This document shows, one piece after another, positions 1-10,884 of a stretch of DNA of 64,000 nucleotides. The notes below the pieces were generated by a model that worked only from the letters and a program-made list of their open reading frames with translations, was not told where the DNA came from and did no database searches. Within the stretch, counting starts at the first letter, position 1; the number at the start of each line of letters is the position of its first letter. Both the position numbers and the translations under genes were made by a program. Source of the DNA: Paracentrotus lividus (lineage: Eukaryota; Echinodermata; Echinoidea; Camarodonta; Echinidae); NCBI GenBank assembly GCA_940671915.1, contig CALNVZ010003432.1, positions 5,571,143 through 5,635,142 of the forward strand, given 5' to 3'.

Positions 1-135
1 GGGGGAGGGGGAGGAAGGGGGGTTGGGGAGGGTAGGAGGAGTCGACTACGACCTCCAAAGGTCATATATCAACCATAGGGTAGGTTTGAATGGTCAATCA
101 GCTCAGCTCAAATCATGCCCATTTTTCCTTTTTAA

Positions 136-167
<32 letters not shown>

Positions 168-169
168 GC

Positions 170-285
170 TCAACAGGCGCCCCCTAAGGTCAATTTGGCG
201 CCCCTTGGAGGTCATTTTGGCGCCCTTTGGCGCCTACCCGGGGGGCCCGCGCCCGTAAAGCCCCCCCCCACACCAAGAATCGCGT
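170..285. repeat. GGCGCC-repeat scrap with GC-rich end motif
   Basis: Three to four degenerate units of the ATTTGGCGCCCC type are followed by a GC-rich end reading GGGGGGCCCGCGCCCGTAAA and a C run. The same end motif closes the window near 63960, after the large array of the same units. T- and A-homopolymers flank it at 125-160 and 345-363, and a G-rich stretch occupies 1-40. This is a short relic of the same repeat family; nothing coding is seen. Confidence 0.75.
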
Positions 286-556
286 ATGTAACCGGTAAAT
301 AATAACACCTATAGCAGAGACACATGGCGATACAATCTTTAAAAGAAAAAAAAAAAAAAAAAAACCACACACACCACAATGGTAATCAATTTGGTGTTGT
401 TGTTGTTTTTCTTTTGCTTTGTTTTTTTTTTTCGGGGGCATGTTTTGATGCATTTCCATAATGCTATGCTGTTATGAATAAAAAGCAGTGACCTGTTCTT
501 ATTCTTTTCATGTTATTGCTTTGGAGGAAAGAAGGTTACATGCTTAACATGCTTAA

Positions 557-1140
557 AGGAGAATTGTCCCTTTGTAGATAGATGGCTTACTGTGGATGCA
601 GAAAAATCAAATAAGCACATCAGTGAAGATTTGGTGAAAATCGGATAATTGATAAGAAAGTTATGAGTATTTCAATATTGAGATCTCTAATGACATAGGA
701 AATCTCCCATTGGCAACGTGGTCACCATTTGTGATGTCACAAAGGGAGAACTCCCCATATGGTGTGCACAAAAACTATTCAAAATGTCTACTTATTTTCA
801 TTCTAATGATAGAACAGCTTTTCTTTTCATGATATATTATGACTTTCATATATTTAAAAGTCATCCCATGAAAAGATTCTTTATTCTCCCTTTAGAATCA
901 AGAAAAAAAGATAATTTTAGTACAATGTGTACAATAGATATGGGAAAGATCTCCCTGCATTACATCACACATCATGGTCGCGCTGCCAATTGGAGGATCT
1001 CCATATCATAAGTGATCTCAAAATCTAAAAATTCATATCTCTCTTATTCATTGCCTGATTGTTCTGAAACTTTCCCAATATGTTTTGGGGGTTTGTCTCC
1101 ATGCAATGATGCTAAATTTCTCTGAGGGGATAATTCTTCT
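557..1140. mobile_element. Short inverted-repeat element, TTAA-flanked
   Basis: The ends are inverted: AGGAGAATTGTCCC at the left, and the complement of AGAAGAATTATCCCC at the right. Both ends abut TTAA (553-556 and 1141-1144), the target duplication of piggyBac- and Kolobok-type elements. The 584-bp length and the absence of a convincing transposase frame make it non-autonomous. A 97-codon open frame inside is not taken as a gene. Confidence 0.75.
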
Positions 1141-1202
1141 TTAAAGAAATGTGTACTAGCTATATAGGATACCTAGACTAAGCTAATATACATTTTTTTT
1201 TC

Positions 1203-1396
1203 TATAGGTTTTCCCGTGCAAATCTAAACTCTTTGCAGTCGAATTCGTTAATGTTCATTCAATTTAAACGATACCTCATGGAACGGAACTATCGGTCAAT
1301 TAACGTGTAGATTTTTAATCACATTTCGGACGAAAGTGCTTGTAAGAAATGTCAAATTGATCGGAGATAGTTTAAACTTGACCGGGAAAACCTATA
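1203..1396. mobile_element. MITE, TATAGGTTTTCCC ends (copy 1)
   Basis: A 194-bp unit is bounded by TATAGGTTTTCCCG and GGGAAAACCTATA, a near-perfect terminal inverted repeat flanked by TA-rich sequence. It shares its termini, but little of its interior, with the element at 2377-2839, so the two look like members of one non-autonomous family with a TA target. No coding capacity is seen. Confidence 0.7.
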
Positions 1397-1878
1397 TTAT
1401 TATGCCTCAAAAATCTAAAAAGGTTTAATAAAGATTTACCGCTATTTGAAACACGGATTTTAACAAGGTTTTATTTTACATACAGGGCCCAAAGTTATAA
1501 CAGAGTTTTGATCACTGTGGGCTAGCCTACCCTGTATGAAAATTATATGATGAATAAATAAATTTAAAAATAGGTAAATAAGTTCACATGTAAGTTATTT
1601 ATTAGACATTTCTTGGAATACTAAAAATACTACTAATAAAAATAAAACTTAAAAGGAATGAACCTCTTCCAACTTGCTTAGTCCACCTACATTGCCCTAC
1701 TACATGCAAATTATTTGGCCTATCATTTTGTCTTTTCCTCTCCTTATTTCTTTTAATTAATTAATTTATTTTATTTTATTTATTTTATTTTATTTTTTTT
1801 TTTTTTGGGGGGGGGGGGCTAGCTTGACATTTTTGGTCATCAGTGCCCTCCCGTATTGTTTTACTGCTATCAGCTCAC
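1397..1878. other. Non-coding AT-rich stretch
   Basis: It holds no gene that I can see. At 1740-1820 there is a run of TTAATTAATTTATTTTATTT-type low-complexity sequence followed by a T run and a G run, a common ending of dispersed repeats in this window. Confidence 0.5.
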
Positions 1879-2013
1879 AATGCAGAAACAGTGTTAAATC
1901 AACACCACTCGTGCTTATTAAGACAACACTATCATGAGATTTATCCTATATTAACATTCAGTGCATGGTGTTAATTTAACATCAATTCAACACCACCGTT
2001 TTTGCAGTGCAAT
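1879..2013. mobile_element. Small inverted-repeat element rich in GTGTTAAnTnAACACC
   Basis: A TGCAGAAACAGTGTT left end faces an inverted right end containing CACCACCGTTTTTGCA, with repeated GTGTTAA/TTAACACC words between them. A related patch (GTGTTAAATTTACACC and GTGTTGAGTTAACACC) lies at 7920-8105. It is probably a small non-autonomous DNA element, 135 bp long and non-coding. Confidence 0.45.
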
Positions 2014-2376
2014 GTATCTGCAAACCATAACTGTTTTAACGTCATCTAGTTATTTGATGGGTCATGAGCAAGCAGGCGTTAATTAGTTAAAACACCACTT
2101 TGTTGAACTTTTCACAGACCAATTTAAAGTAATATTTTATTTGATAATTACAAATAACAACAAATCCTGCTATAGTTTATCAAATGAACTAGAAATAATT
2201 AACACCAATTACAAGCGCGGATCCAGGATTATCCAGAGGGGGGGGGCCCAACTTTGAAAAAAAATCTTGCGAGCGGAGCGAGCAAACGAGCGCGAAGCGC
2301 GAGTTAACGTTCCCCGATATATAGGCCTATACTGACCTTAAAAAATAATAATTTTACTTCTATGAAAACAATATAA

Positions 2377-2839
2377 TATAGGTTTTCCCTGCCAATTTCA
2401 TTGTTTTGTCAATCAATTGCATATTAGAGGCATTCATTTTCGGAAAAAACGCTGATGCATCGAAATGTTGCCAGTCAAAATCGTATTCAATCATCAAAAT
2501 TAACGATTGGTGTAATTGATTTCGTATTTGCGCATTCTACTTCACATAATAAGCATATACATTCGGCAATAGCTATTCAAAGTCGTCTTTATCCTATCGA
2601 CATTTCATTCCGGATACTGAAATTCGCACTAATTTGAATGCACAAATAATGAAATTAAATGCCTCTATCCGAGTTTGAACTTTGCAACCATTACTTTGTG
2701 TGCCTAAAAATGAATTTGAGAGCATGAACACGAAAGTGTTTGACTATAAAGTCAGTCTGTCGCATCAAACACACGAATTTGAATATACATTAAATGAAAA
2801 CGGATGATAAATGTATGAAATTGGCCGGGAAAACCTATA
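2377..2839. mobile_element. MITE, TATAGGTTTTCCC ends (copy 2)
   Basis: The 463-bp element has ends TATAGGTTTTCCCTGCCAAT and the complement of TATAGGTTTTCCCGGCCAAT. It shares its termini with the 1203-1396 element. An open frame of 60 codons inside has no recognisable protein features. Immediately upstream (2215-2300) is a G-run segment beginning GCGGATCCAGGATT, a recurrent repeat terminus in this window, followed by a GCGAAGCGCGAG motif. Confidence 0.7.
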
Positions 2840-2989
2840 ATATATACTAGCAAAAAAAAAAAAAAGAAATCGGTATATTTTAAACAAAACATTTGTGGTT
2901 TGAATATGTAGTTTAAATTGCCACCATGAGATGAGAACTTTGAGGTAAAAATTTGAGTTAATTGTGCATTATATACCCTACTAATTTGG

Positions 2990-3345
2990 TATCTGCGAGC
3001 GCGAAGCGCGAGCTGAAAATTTTGAGGTAAAATTTTGAGTTAATTGTGTATTATATTATACCCAGGGAAGGTGTCAGGAAACTACCCTACTGAACTGGTA
3101 TCTGCGAGCGCGAAGCGCGAGCCGAAAATTTGGGGATTTAGATACATGTATATGGAATAAATAAAGGGGCCATTTCTAGTATTAAAAATTGTAGATAATT
3201 GTGTATTATAGACCCAATAAGTATCCGCGAGCGCGAAGCGCGAGCTGAAAATTTTGAGGTAAATTTTTTAGTTAATTGTGTATTATATTATATACACTAC
3301 TGAATTGGTATCTGCGAGCGCGAAGCGCGAGCCGAAAATTTTGGG
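2990..3345 (+). repeat. GCGAAGCGCGAGC repeat array I
   Basis: Four units at about 2996, 3105, 3225 and 3312 each contain GCGAGCGCGAAGCGCGAGC followed by C/TGAAAATTTTG. They are spaced about 90-120 bp apart in AT-rich sequence with recurring ATAAATAAAGGGGC and GTGTATTATA words. This is an imperfect tandem array interrupted on its right by the element at 3419-4478. The array appears to resume at 7070. Confidence 0.85.
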
Positions 3346-3418
3346 TTTTTAAAGATATATAGAATAAATAAAGGGGCACTTTCTAGTATAAAGAAAGGTA
3401 GATAATTGTATATTATAG

Positions 3419-4478
3419 CCCTGCTGGAAAGAACACACTCATTCACAATGTGAAACACAGTGTGAATCACACTGTGTTTCACATTGTGAATCATAGTCTG
3501 CTCCACAATGTTAAATTTGGGCGTTTTCACATTGTGGTCACACTGTGAGCCACAGTGTGGTCACAGTGTGGATAACCGGGGATTCACACTGTGGCCACAC
3601 TGTGAAACACGCTGATTCACAGTGTGGATAATCGGAGATTCACACTGTGAAACACGCTAATTCACAGTGTGGATAACCAGAGAATCACACTGTGAACCAC
3701 ACTGTGAAACACACTGTAAAACGCTCCAATTTAACATTGTGGACGTTCACATTGTGAAACTTCCACACTGTGAAACGCTCACACTGTGGAACACCACACT
3801 GTGAAACCCATCAACAATGTGAAACAAAAATCACACTGTGAAACTCCAATCACACTGTTAAAACGCTCTAATTTAATACTGTCTACATTGTGAAATACCA
3901 ACAATTAAATATCAATGGATGCACCCGTACCCAAGATAACACATAGCACTTCAATCTTTGCTATGGCTCATGAGTCATCAGTTTCTCCTCCAGCTCTATG
4001 GGCTAAATGCCCAGAGCACGTTGAGGAATATTTCAATTTAAATTAACACGTTTTCCCATATTATTATATTTTTGTTAAACATTTCTGTCATGGTTTATAT
4101 TTCGTTAAATTCTTTTTTTTTTTAATAAATTGCACGCTTATTTCTTTATTGCACTTTTTAATTCTAGTGTTTTCACATTAATTTGTTTAAAAAAAAACTT
4201 CTGTAAAGTATTTAATACTGTTTTAGAAAAACATGATTAAAACTCGACTAATTACCAAAAATCATTATTATCGCTTTATGATCGATTACAAAATTACACC
4301 ACATTATCACATTGTGAGCGGGTAAATTCACAGTGTGAAACCGTACACCACAATGTGAATATTATGTGGAAAACCATATCACAATGTGAAATCATCAACA
4401 CACATTGTTTAATTCGAGCATTTTAACATAGTCGACTATGTGAACACACTGTGCGACACTGTGTTCTTTCCAGCAGGG
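3419..4478. mobile_element. Palindrome-packed element, CCCTGCTGG ends (copy 1)
   Basis: It is bounded by CCCTGCTGGAAAGAACACAC and its inverted match, GTGTTCTTTCCAGCAGGG. The interior is filled with tens of copies of the 9-bp core CACANTGTG, many extended to TCACANTGTGA, in irregular spacing, leaving a plainer AT-rich centre at about 3900-4300. It is 1060 bp long with no coding frame. A second, shorter copy lies at 6410-7057. It is a non-autonomous DNA element by structure; the superfamily is unknown and a clear target duplication was not found. Confidence 0.8.
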
Positions 4479-5361
4479 CAGGTTTGTACTAACAAAGAAA
4501 AAAAAAGAAGAAAAATAGAAAAAAAATGAAATAAAACAGGGTTTCCATAATATTTCGTTTTCAAAGGGGAGAGGAGGTACATTTCTATCAATTACATCGT
4601 GCTCGATAATCACTATATTGTCATCTTGTGATCCCGATGAAGTACCTTCATCATCCCGTAATCGACGTCACTAGGTAGTTGATTCTTTATTGAAGAGTGG
4701 ACTAGTGTCTGTTGCAAGGTTGGGTACACTGCAACAGTAATAACTGCCACAATTATTGCGTTATCTCCTCAAAAGTCAACGGTTTGTCCGCATGACGAAA
4801 CATTTGAACGACAATGTGAGTACAAAATGGGTCTGACTACTCTGAGACTCTTTTTAAGTAAGTCTTCAATACCCACTTGAATCATATCTTCATGACTCAC
4901 TTGGAGTGAGGACTCAGACATATAGGCCTAATTTTATTTCTGACGCGTCATGGTGGCTCACTTGATCAATCAAGTGTTTCGTTATACAGCGCGTCTCCCC
5001 CCCCCCCCAAAAAAAAAATCCCTCAGATTGGGCGCTAAATAAATGCTAACGTAAAGTATTATTGATTTTTTTTTCCAAGACCAAACTTGGAATGGGCCAA
5101 GAATGACAAATATTACAAAAGAGCCTATGTTTTCAAACCCAATGAAGCATTTGAAATTTTTCAAAGCAATCGCAGAATAATGCAAGCTAAAGTACATAAT
5201 CTTAATTAAGTATAAAGCTTAACGTAAGTAATCATTTTTTTCATAAATTAGAGTTTCAAAAACACAACAAAAAAAAATGGGGGGGGGGACGTGCTGTACA
5301 GACAAACCCGTGACTAATTTGTAATGGGTCTGAATGCTGAAAGACTGACTTCAAATGAGTC
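4479..5361. other. Non-coding stretch
   Basis: I see no gene. It contains GA- and A-rich tracts (4495-4530), C/A homopolymers at 4990-5020, and a G run at 5280-5290. The G run may mark ends of dispersed repeats. Confidence 0.5.
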
Positions 5362-5364
5362 TTA

Positions 5365-5616
5365 ATGCGGCGGTCACAACTCGTCGTAGGCTACGGGGCA
5401 CGTGCCATCGACGTAGCCTGCGTTGCATGTGCAATGCACGCACAGGTCCTAATTCAACTTCTGCGATTCCTGCAATTCTATAGTAAGGGTATTGTAAAAA
5501 CTTTCTGCACGTCGTACATGCATTGTACCTGCGAGGTACCTCCGCTGCACGAATTTTCTACGAAATCCATCGTAGGGAGTTGACGTCGAAGGTACGGCGA
5601 GTTGTGACCGCCGCAT
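5365..5616. mobile_element. MITE, GCGGCGGTCACAACTCG ends (copy 1)
   Basis: This 252-bp element has terminal inverted repeats ATGCGGCGGTCACAACTCG and CGAGTTGTGACCGCCGCAT. TTA occurs at the left junction and TTAA across the right one, suggesting a 3-bp TTA/TAA target as in PIF/Harbinger elements (inference). The interior is GC-richer than its surroundings. A second copy lies at 53461-53710. The 72-codon frame across it is not a gene. Confidence 0.85.
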
Positions 5617-5620
5617 TAAG

Positions 5621-6174
5621 TAGGGTTGGGCAAATAATTACTTTTTTCTGAGAAGTTATTTCAAACAAGTTACTTCTATAGTCAAATTTGATGTAGAATC
5701 AAAAAATGACAATGATTTTTGTGTACGATGATGTCTGACGTCGCTAAAGTGCAAAAAAACCAAAATAGTGTATTTTGCCAATTCATCACACACTTTATAG
5801 GTATAAACCGGTTTTATTTTGTTTCTTTATGGATTTTGATGGTCTAAAAGCTCAAATCTGACAATTTTATCATGACCTAATGTACCTAGTATGTGTTATA
5901 GGTGTAAACTACCAAACTACAGTAACAGTCAACTTAGGTAGGATCATCATGTTGGGTTCCCTGACACCCAAAGGCCATATAAAAACGTAATAAAAGTGGT
6001 TTATACCTATAAAAAGTGTGATAATTGGGCATAATATGCCATTTTGTTTTTTTTGCACTTTAGCGACGTAAGACGTGATCGTATGCAAAAATAATTGTCA
6101 TTTTCAGTTTCCATGTCGAATTTTACTATAGAAACAACTTGTTGAAAAAAAAAGTTGAGATTTGCCCAACCCTA
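5621..6174. mobile_element. Fold-back MITE, TA-flanked, GGGTTGGGCAAA ends
   Basis: Inverted ends GGGTTGGGCAAAT and ATTTGCCCAACCC are each flanked by TA. The inverted homology extends inward for roughly 200 bp per side: paired blocks include CTTTATAGGTATAAACC with its complement near 6000, and ACGTCGCTAAAGTGCAAAAA with its complement near 6060. The structure fits a Tc1/mariner-like non-autonomous fold-back. It abuts the preceding element within about 5 bp. Confidence 0.8.
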
Positions 6175-6409
6175 CTTTAAGACTCACTAAGTGAGAAGAC
6201 TCCCTTAGCGAATCTTTAATAATTGACTTTAGTGCGTGAGCAGTAAAATGAAGTTAAGTTGTCGCACAGCATCCTTCTTTTACTCATTATTATCAACATT
6301 ATTATCATTATTTTTATCATTATAATTATAAGAATTTTTTTCATATTATATATAAAAAAAATTAAAAAATAAATTCAAATGCACCCTTCCGCAGAACCGA
6401 TGGGGTTAT

Positions 6410-7057
6410 CCCTGCTGGGAAGAACACACACATTCACAATGCAAAACACAATGTGAATCACACTCTGTTTCACATTGTGAAGTCTGCTCCACAATGTTAA
6501 ATTGGGGCGTGTTTCACAGTGTGGTCACACTGTGAACCACACTGTGGTCACAGTGTGGATAATCAGAGATTCACACTGTGGCCACACTGCGAAACACGCT
6601 GATTCACAGTGTGGATAACCGGATATTCACATTGTGGCCACACTGTGAACTATAGGCCTACTGTTCACACTGTGAAATATAAGTGGTAAGGTATTCACAC
6701 TGTGAAAATCTGTTTCTCACAGTGTGAATTTTTTACATGGTTTGGCCACACTGTGAAATCAATTTCACACTGTGAGCTGGTATATTCACTCTGTGAAAAT
6801 CTGTTTCTCACAGTGTGAATTTTTTCATGGTTTGGCCACACAGTGAAATCAATTTCACACTGTGAGCTGGTATATTCACACTATGAAATCAATTTTCACA
6901 TTGTGAACAATGTGTAGTTTTCCACATTGTGGTGGTGTCCACACTGTGAAATCACCTTTTTCACATTGTGGATAGTCTTTTCACACTGTGTTCACAGTGT
7001 GAACTATGTTTTCACACTGTGTTCACAATGTGAATGAGTGTGTTCTTTCCAGCAGGG
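6410..7057. mobile_element. Palindrome-packed element, CCCTGCTGG ends (copy 2)
   Basis: The ends are CCCTGCTGGGAAGAACACAC and GTGTGTTCTTTCCAGCAGGG. The 648-bp interior is almost entirely CACANTGTG palindromes set in TTCACANTGTGAA contexts, including a duplicated segment around 6700 and 6790 (CTGTTTCTCACAGTGTGAAT). It is the shorter relative of 3419-4478 and lacks that copy's AT-rich core. The right flank runs straight into GCGAAGCGC units. Confidence 0.8.
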
Positions 7058-7069
7058 AGACCCTCTTTA

Positions 7070-7470
7070 GTATCCGCGAGCACGAAGCGCGAGCTGAAAA
7101 TTTTGAGGTAAATATTGGAGTTATTTGTGCATTGCGATTTAGTATCAGCGAGCTCGAGGCGCGAGCCAAAAATTTTGGGTTTTAAAAGATATATGCAATA
7201 AATAAAGGGGTACTTTCTAGTATTTATTTTTTTAGATAATTGTGTATTATAGACCCAATAAGTATCCGCGAGCGCGAAGCGTGAGCTGAAAATTTTGACT
7301 TATTTGTGTATTATATACCCTACTAAATTGGTATCTGCGAGCGCGAAGCGCGAGCCGAAAATTTTGAGCTAAAAAATGGAGTTATTTGTGCATCATGATT
7401 TTAAAAAAAAGTTGGGTTTTAAAAGATATATAGAATAAATAAAGGGGCTCTTTCTAGTATTCCCACGAGG
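7070..7470 (+). repeat. GCGAAGCGCGAGC repeat array II
   Basis: Four units at about 7075, 7145, 7268 and 7335 carry the same conserved core and AAAATTTTG tail as the array at 2990-3345. Between them are the same ATAAATAAAGGGGC and TTTCTAGTATT words. Position and sequence suggest one ancestral array, later split by insertions of inverted-repeat elements. Confidence 0.8.
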
Positions 7471-7492
7471 CCGACTATTTTCCATCGAGGCC

Positions 7493-7626
7493 GAGGGTCC
7501 ACGAGGCCTCTTTTCTTTGTAAAATTTGGAAACTTTAGTTTTAAATATTTTTTCCTTATTTTTACTTTTCGTCAGTAATGTATTTCCTTTTTTTTTAATG
7601 AGAAAAATCGGCCTCGTGGACCCTCC
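7493..7626. mobile_element. Tiny inverted-repeat element
   Basis: GAGGGTCCACGAGGCC is followed about 110 bp later by GGCCTCGTGGACCCTC. This gives a 134-bp unit with 16-bp inverted ends and an AT-rich middle. It is non-coding. Confidence 0.55.
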
Positions 7627-7734
7627 CTCACATTAAAAGCCTTTGTTATGGTCGTTTAGAACCCAATTAGTCCTATTTCGCGCCTCTTATTGAATAAAGT
7701 TTTGCGAATATTGTGCAAAAATCGGGCTTTATTC

Positions 7735-7862
7735 CCTTCTCTTTCTTTCTTTTTCTTCTTTTCTCTCCCTTTTCCCTTCTTTCTCCCTTTCTCTCCTCTT
7801 TTTTTTTTCTGGGGGGGGGGGGGGGCCGGCCCGATCGGGGCCCCCCCTGGATCCGCTCCTGA
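7735..7862. repeat. Pyrimidine tract plus GGATCC-type repeat terminus
   Basis: A CTTTCTTT-rich tract of about 70 bp leads into a G run, CCGGCCCGATCGGGGCC, and CCCCCTGGATCCGCTCC. The last piece is the complement of the GCGGATCCAGG terminus seen at 2218 and, in variant form, at 38075. It is read as the end of a dispersed repeat. Open frames across it are low complexity. Confidence 0.5.
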
Positions 7863-7919
7863 ATTAAAGCCATTGTTTAATCAACATCGGTACGGATACC
7901 ATAAAGAACCAGACCCATA

Positions 7920-8890
7920 ATAGTGTTAAATTTACACCAACAATATCAAAACAATGATGCTAAATAGAAGAGCATCAACACCCGGTGTATCTCGAGTGGA
8001 ATTGATACCATTCAAAGTGTGTTGAGTTAACACCAGCGTGCAGAGTTAAAAAATAACACCAAGCAGTATTTAGTGGTGTATTTTAAAACCAAAATGGTGT
8101 TCATTTTACCCTAGTCGGTTGGGTCCTCTATCGAATATTTTGCCTTGTAGTGTCAGTAGGATGGTAGAGCGAAGAAGGTAGTAAAAGTAGGATGACAGAG
8201 TGAGAAAGGTAGTAGAAGTACAAAAGTAGAATGAAAAGGGATATAAAAGTAATGATGGCGGAATGAAGATAAAAGAAATATGACTGTAGAGTGAGATCAG
8301 AAAGAAAAAGTACACTGTAGAAACTGAAGTGTTAATTTATAGATGCTCGTATAGGGACAGCACTTGATTAGGCCTATGCACCTGAAGTGCTACTTTAGCA
8401 CTTGCACGAGTGCAATTTATCAGCAAAAAAAGGTGTGAAAACGGTGGGATTCGAACCGAGGTCCGCTGAGATATAATGTTGACCGTATATTACACAAATA
8501 CATAATTTTTTTGTTACTTATGCATTTCATAAAATTATTCATAAGCAGTCAATAATCACTATATTGAAGCATCAGCCGTGGGAATGTATATTATACTGAA
8601 TATTTTGTATCTCGCTGAAATGATTGGTAGAAAATAACAGAAAATAGGAATTTTATACCATGATCTTTACATAGTGCCATAAAAGATTTGTATAAGATTT
8701 GACATTGCCGTTATTATTGTAATTGTTATTTTGAATCATCTATTTTGCCTCATCTGTCTTTATAGCTCATACCGTATTATCTTGATGGAATCATAACAAT
8801 TCAGGTGAATATAATATATATATATATTTCTTATCGATTCACAATGATTGAAGTCTCTCATTTTATCTGATTATGGGTATGTGATTATCG
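7920..8890. other. Non-coding stretch with SINE-like B box
   Basis: GTGTTAA/TTAACACC words occupy 7920-8105, and AAGTAGAATGA-type tandem words occupy 8150-8290. On the minus strand near 8440-8460 lies GGTTCGAATCCCAC, a Pol III B-box-like sequence. Flanking sequence does not fold as a tRNA, so it is at most a decayed tRNA-derived SINE head. No gene is seen. Confidence 0.45.
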
Positions 8891-8894
8891 TAGG

Positions 8895-9925
8895 GGCAGC
8901 CACTGCTCAAATTCAGGATCACCTCCTTCGTAACAACCTTTTCCCTATAACACAATCGGCGTATAGAAAGTACCATATACAGAAACGCTTTAATAGAGTT
9001 AAGAATGACCTGCTTATGGCATGACCGCAGAAGGTCGCATTTTCCTCATACTTTAGATCTTAGTGCGCATTCGATACGGTCGATCACAGTATGAATGGCA
9101 GAGGTTTTACAATCTGATTTTGGCATTTCATGTAATGTCTTGTCTTGGTTCGGTCTTACCTTTGCGATAGGGAGCAACAAATATCAATTGGTATATCACT
9201 TCAAAGAAATTTGATGTTAGATGGGGCATTCCACAAGGCTCAAGACTCGGGCCCCTCCTTTTTTCCCTTTATTCTAGTCGCATTTTTGCTATCATCAAGC
9301 ATCTCTCAGCACATATCTTGTCACTGCTATGCAGATGATACTCAGTTATACATTTCATTTAGCCAATTAGGGAACAAGAACAGTCTTGTATCTCAGCTCT
9401 TGAACACTGTCTAAAGAATCTTCGTAGTGGATGTTAAGTTGTAAGTTGAAACTCAACGACAGCAAAACTGAATTTCTTATTATCGGAATACCTAGGCAAG
9501 TGTCAAAACTGAACATAAATCGTATAACAGTTGGAAACACTGTAGTCGAGCAGTCTATAGTTGCAAAAACCTTGGTGTCTGGTTCGACTCTCAGTTGAAC
9601 ATGGAGACCCATATATCCAAAACATGCAAAGCAGCCTTCTTATCATCTGTTCAACCTACGTCACATTCGTAAATACCTAACCCGCACTTGTATCATACAT
9701 TAGTCCATGCCTTTATAACAAGCAAATTAGACTACTGTAATGGACTACTGGTTGGCTTACCAGAATCTCAGATATCTAAATTACAAGTGTGCAAAATGCA
9801 TGTGCCAAACTGATCTGCAATTCCCCCAAATTCTCTCATGTAACCCCACTTCTTCATGATCTGCACTGGCTTCCAGTTCGTGAAAGAATTAAATTCAAAA
9901 TACTCCTCCTTACTTATAATATATA
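8895..9925 (+). pseudogene. CR1-like LINE reverse transcriptase fragment
   Basis: Plus-strand frames jointly read recognisable reverse-transcriptase blocks. They begin with QDHLLRNNLFPITQSAY-like residues, then a DLSA..DTVDHS-like block, QQISIG, a GIPQGSRLGPLLFSL-type motif, a CYADDTQLY-type catalytic box at about 9330-9360, and the late RT end LLHDLHWLPVRERIKFKIL near 9860-9900. The reading shifts frame several times, so it is a dead fragment. The 5' part (endonuclease) and the 3' tail are missing, and it stops at an AT dinucleotide run (9920-9950). The block order and the HDLHWLPV ending fit the CR1/L2/Crack group of LINEs. Confidence 0.85.
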
Positions 9926-10884
9926 TAATTATATATAATTATAATATAATATTATAATGTCATTTATTTTATATTAATCAGTTGTGCTTTATTTACTTAA
10001 TGGAGCTCAAAGAATGCAAATTTCTGACGTACATATTCTTTGTAGCATTCCAAATAAAGGTCACGGTATTAAAATCATTTTCTTATGTATTTTATTGTTT
10101 TATGAATTTCTAATGCATTTCTATGCTTTCGACATTTTGTTGTTGTTGTTGTTGTTTTAGAGCTGGATTTATTGCAGAACTTTTTAAATCATAATTATGC
10201 TTGAAAAAAAATTCAGCCAATGAAAGTAGAATGAAAATGTAATCATATCTTTATGAATAAGATGAGAAAACTCCATTTGGATTGACTTGGTAAACAAAAT
10301 TCAATTTTTAAGCCGTTTTCACTCTTATGGATATGTTTAGAATGGTATGCTTGATTTTTAGCGAAAATGGCTTCAAAAGATGTGCTGGACTTTAAAATTA
10401 AAAGTCAGCGAGCGGCGCGGTCAAAAAAAAAAAAAATGGTTGCAGGAAATTTCAAGAGGGGGGGGGGGCTTCACGCCTCCCCTGGGTTTAGGGTTAATCC
10501 ATTTCGAACTTATGTTAGTATCTAAACTGCTAGGTTTAGAAATGTTTAATTATTCAAAATGATTTTCTTGATAAGATCGCAGACTATTACCGAATTCAAA
10601 GGTGTTACAAGAGTGGCTCATCTAGATGGTTATTGACATTGCTTTAGATTGGGACTGTGTCAAAGATAATTCATTATTTACATTGTTATGCTAAAATTGT
10701 TGGAAATAAGGTCGTCATCCTAATATGAATAACCAATAACATTAAATGTATTTGACAGCACTTCATGCGACTTTGGTATTAGCGAACGTAAACATTTTCA
10801 CGTATTCTTGTAAGCAATTGAGTTATTCCTAATTTCGTTGTGAATATGGGTAGGCTTACGATTACTGACGCTAGGCGAAATAAT

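Noticed and set aside
718-1011. 97-codon plus-strand frame
   Set aside because: Contained in a TTAA-flanked non-autonomous element. No transposase or other domain residues.
8430-8500. tRNA gene on the minus strand
   Set aside because: A B-box-like GGTTCGAATCCC is present, but no acceptor, D or anticodon stem can be drawn. At most a SINE relic.
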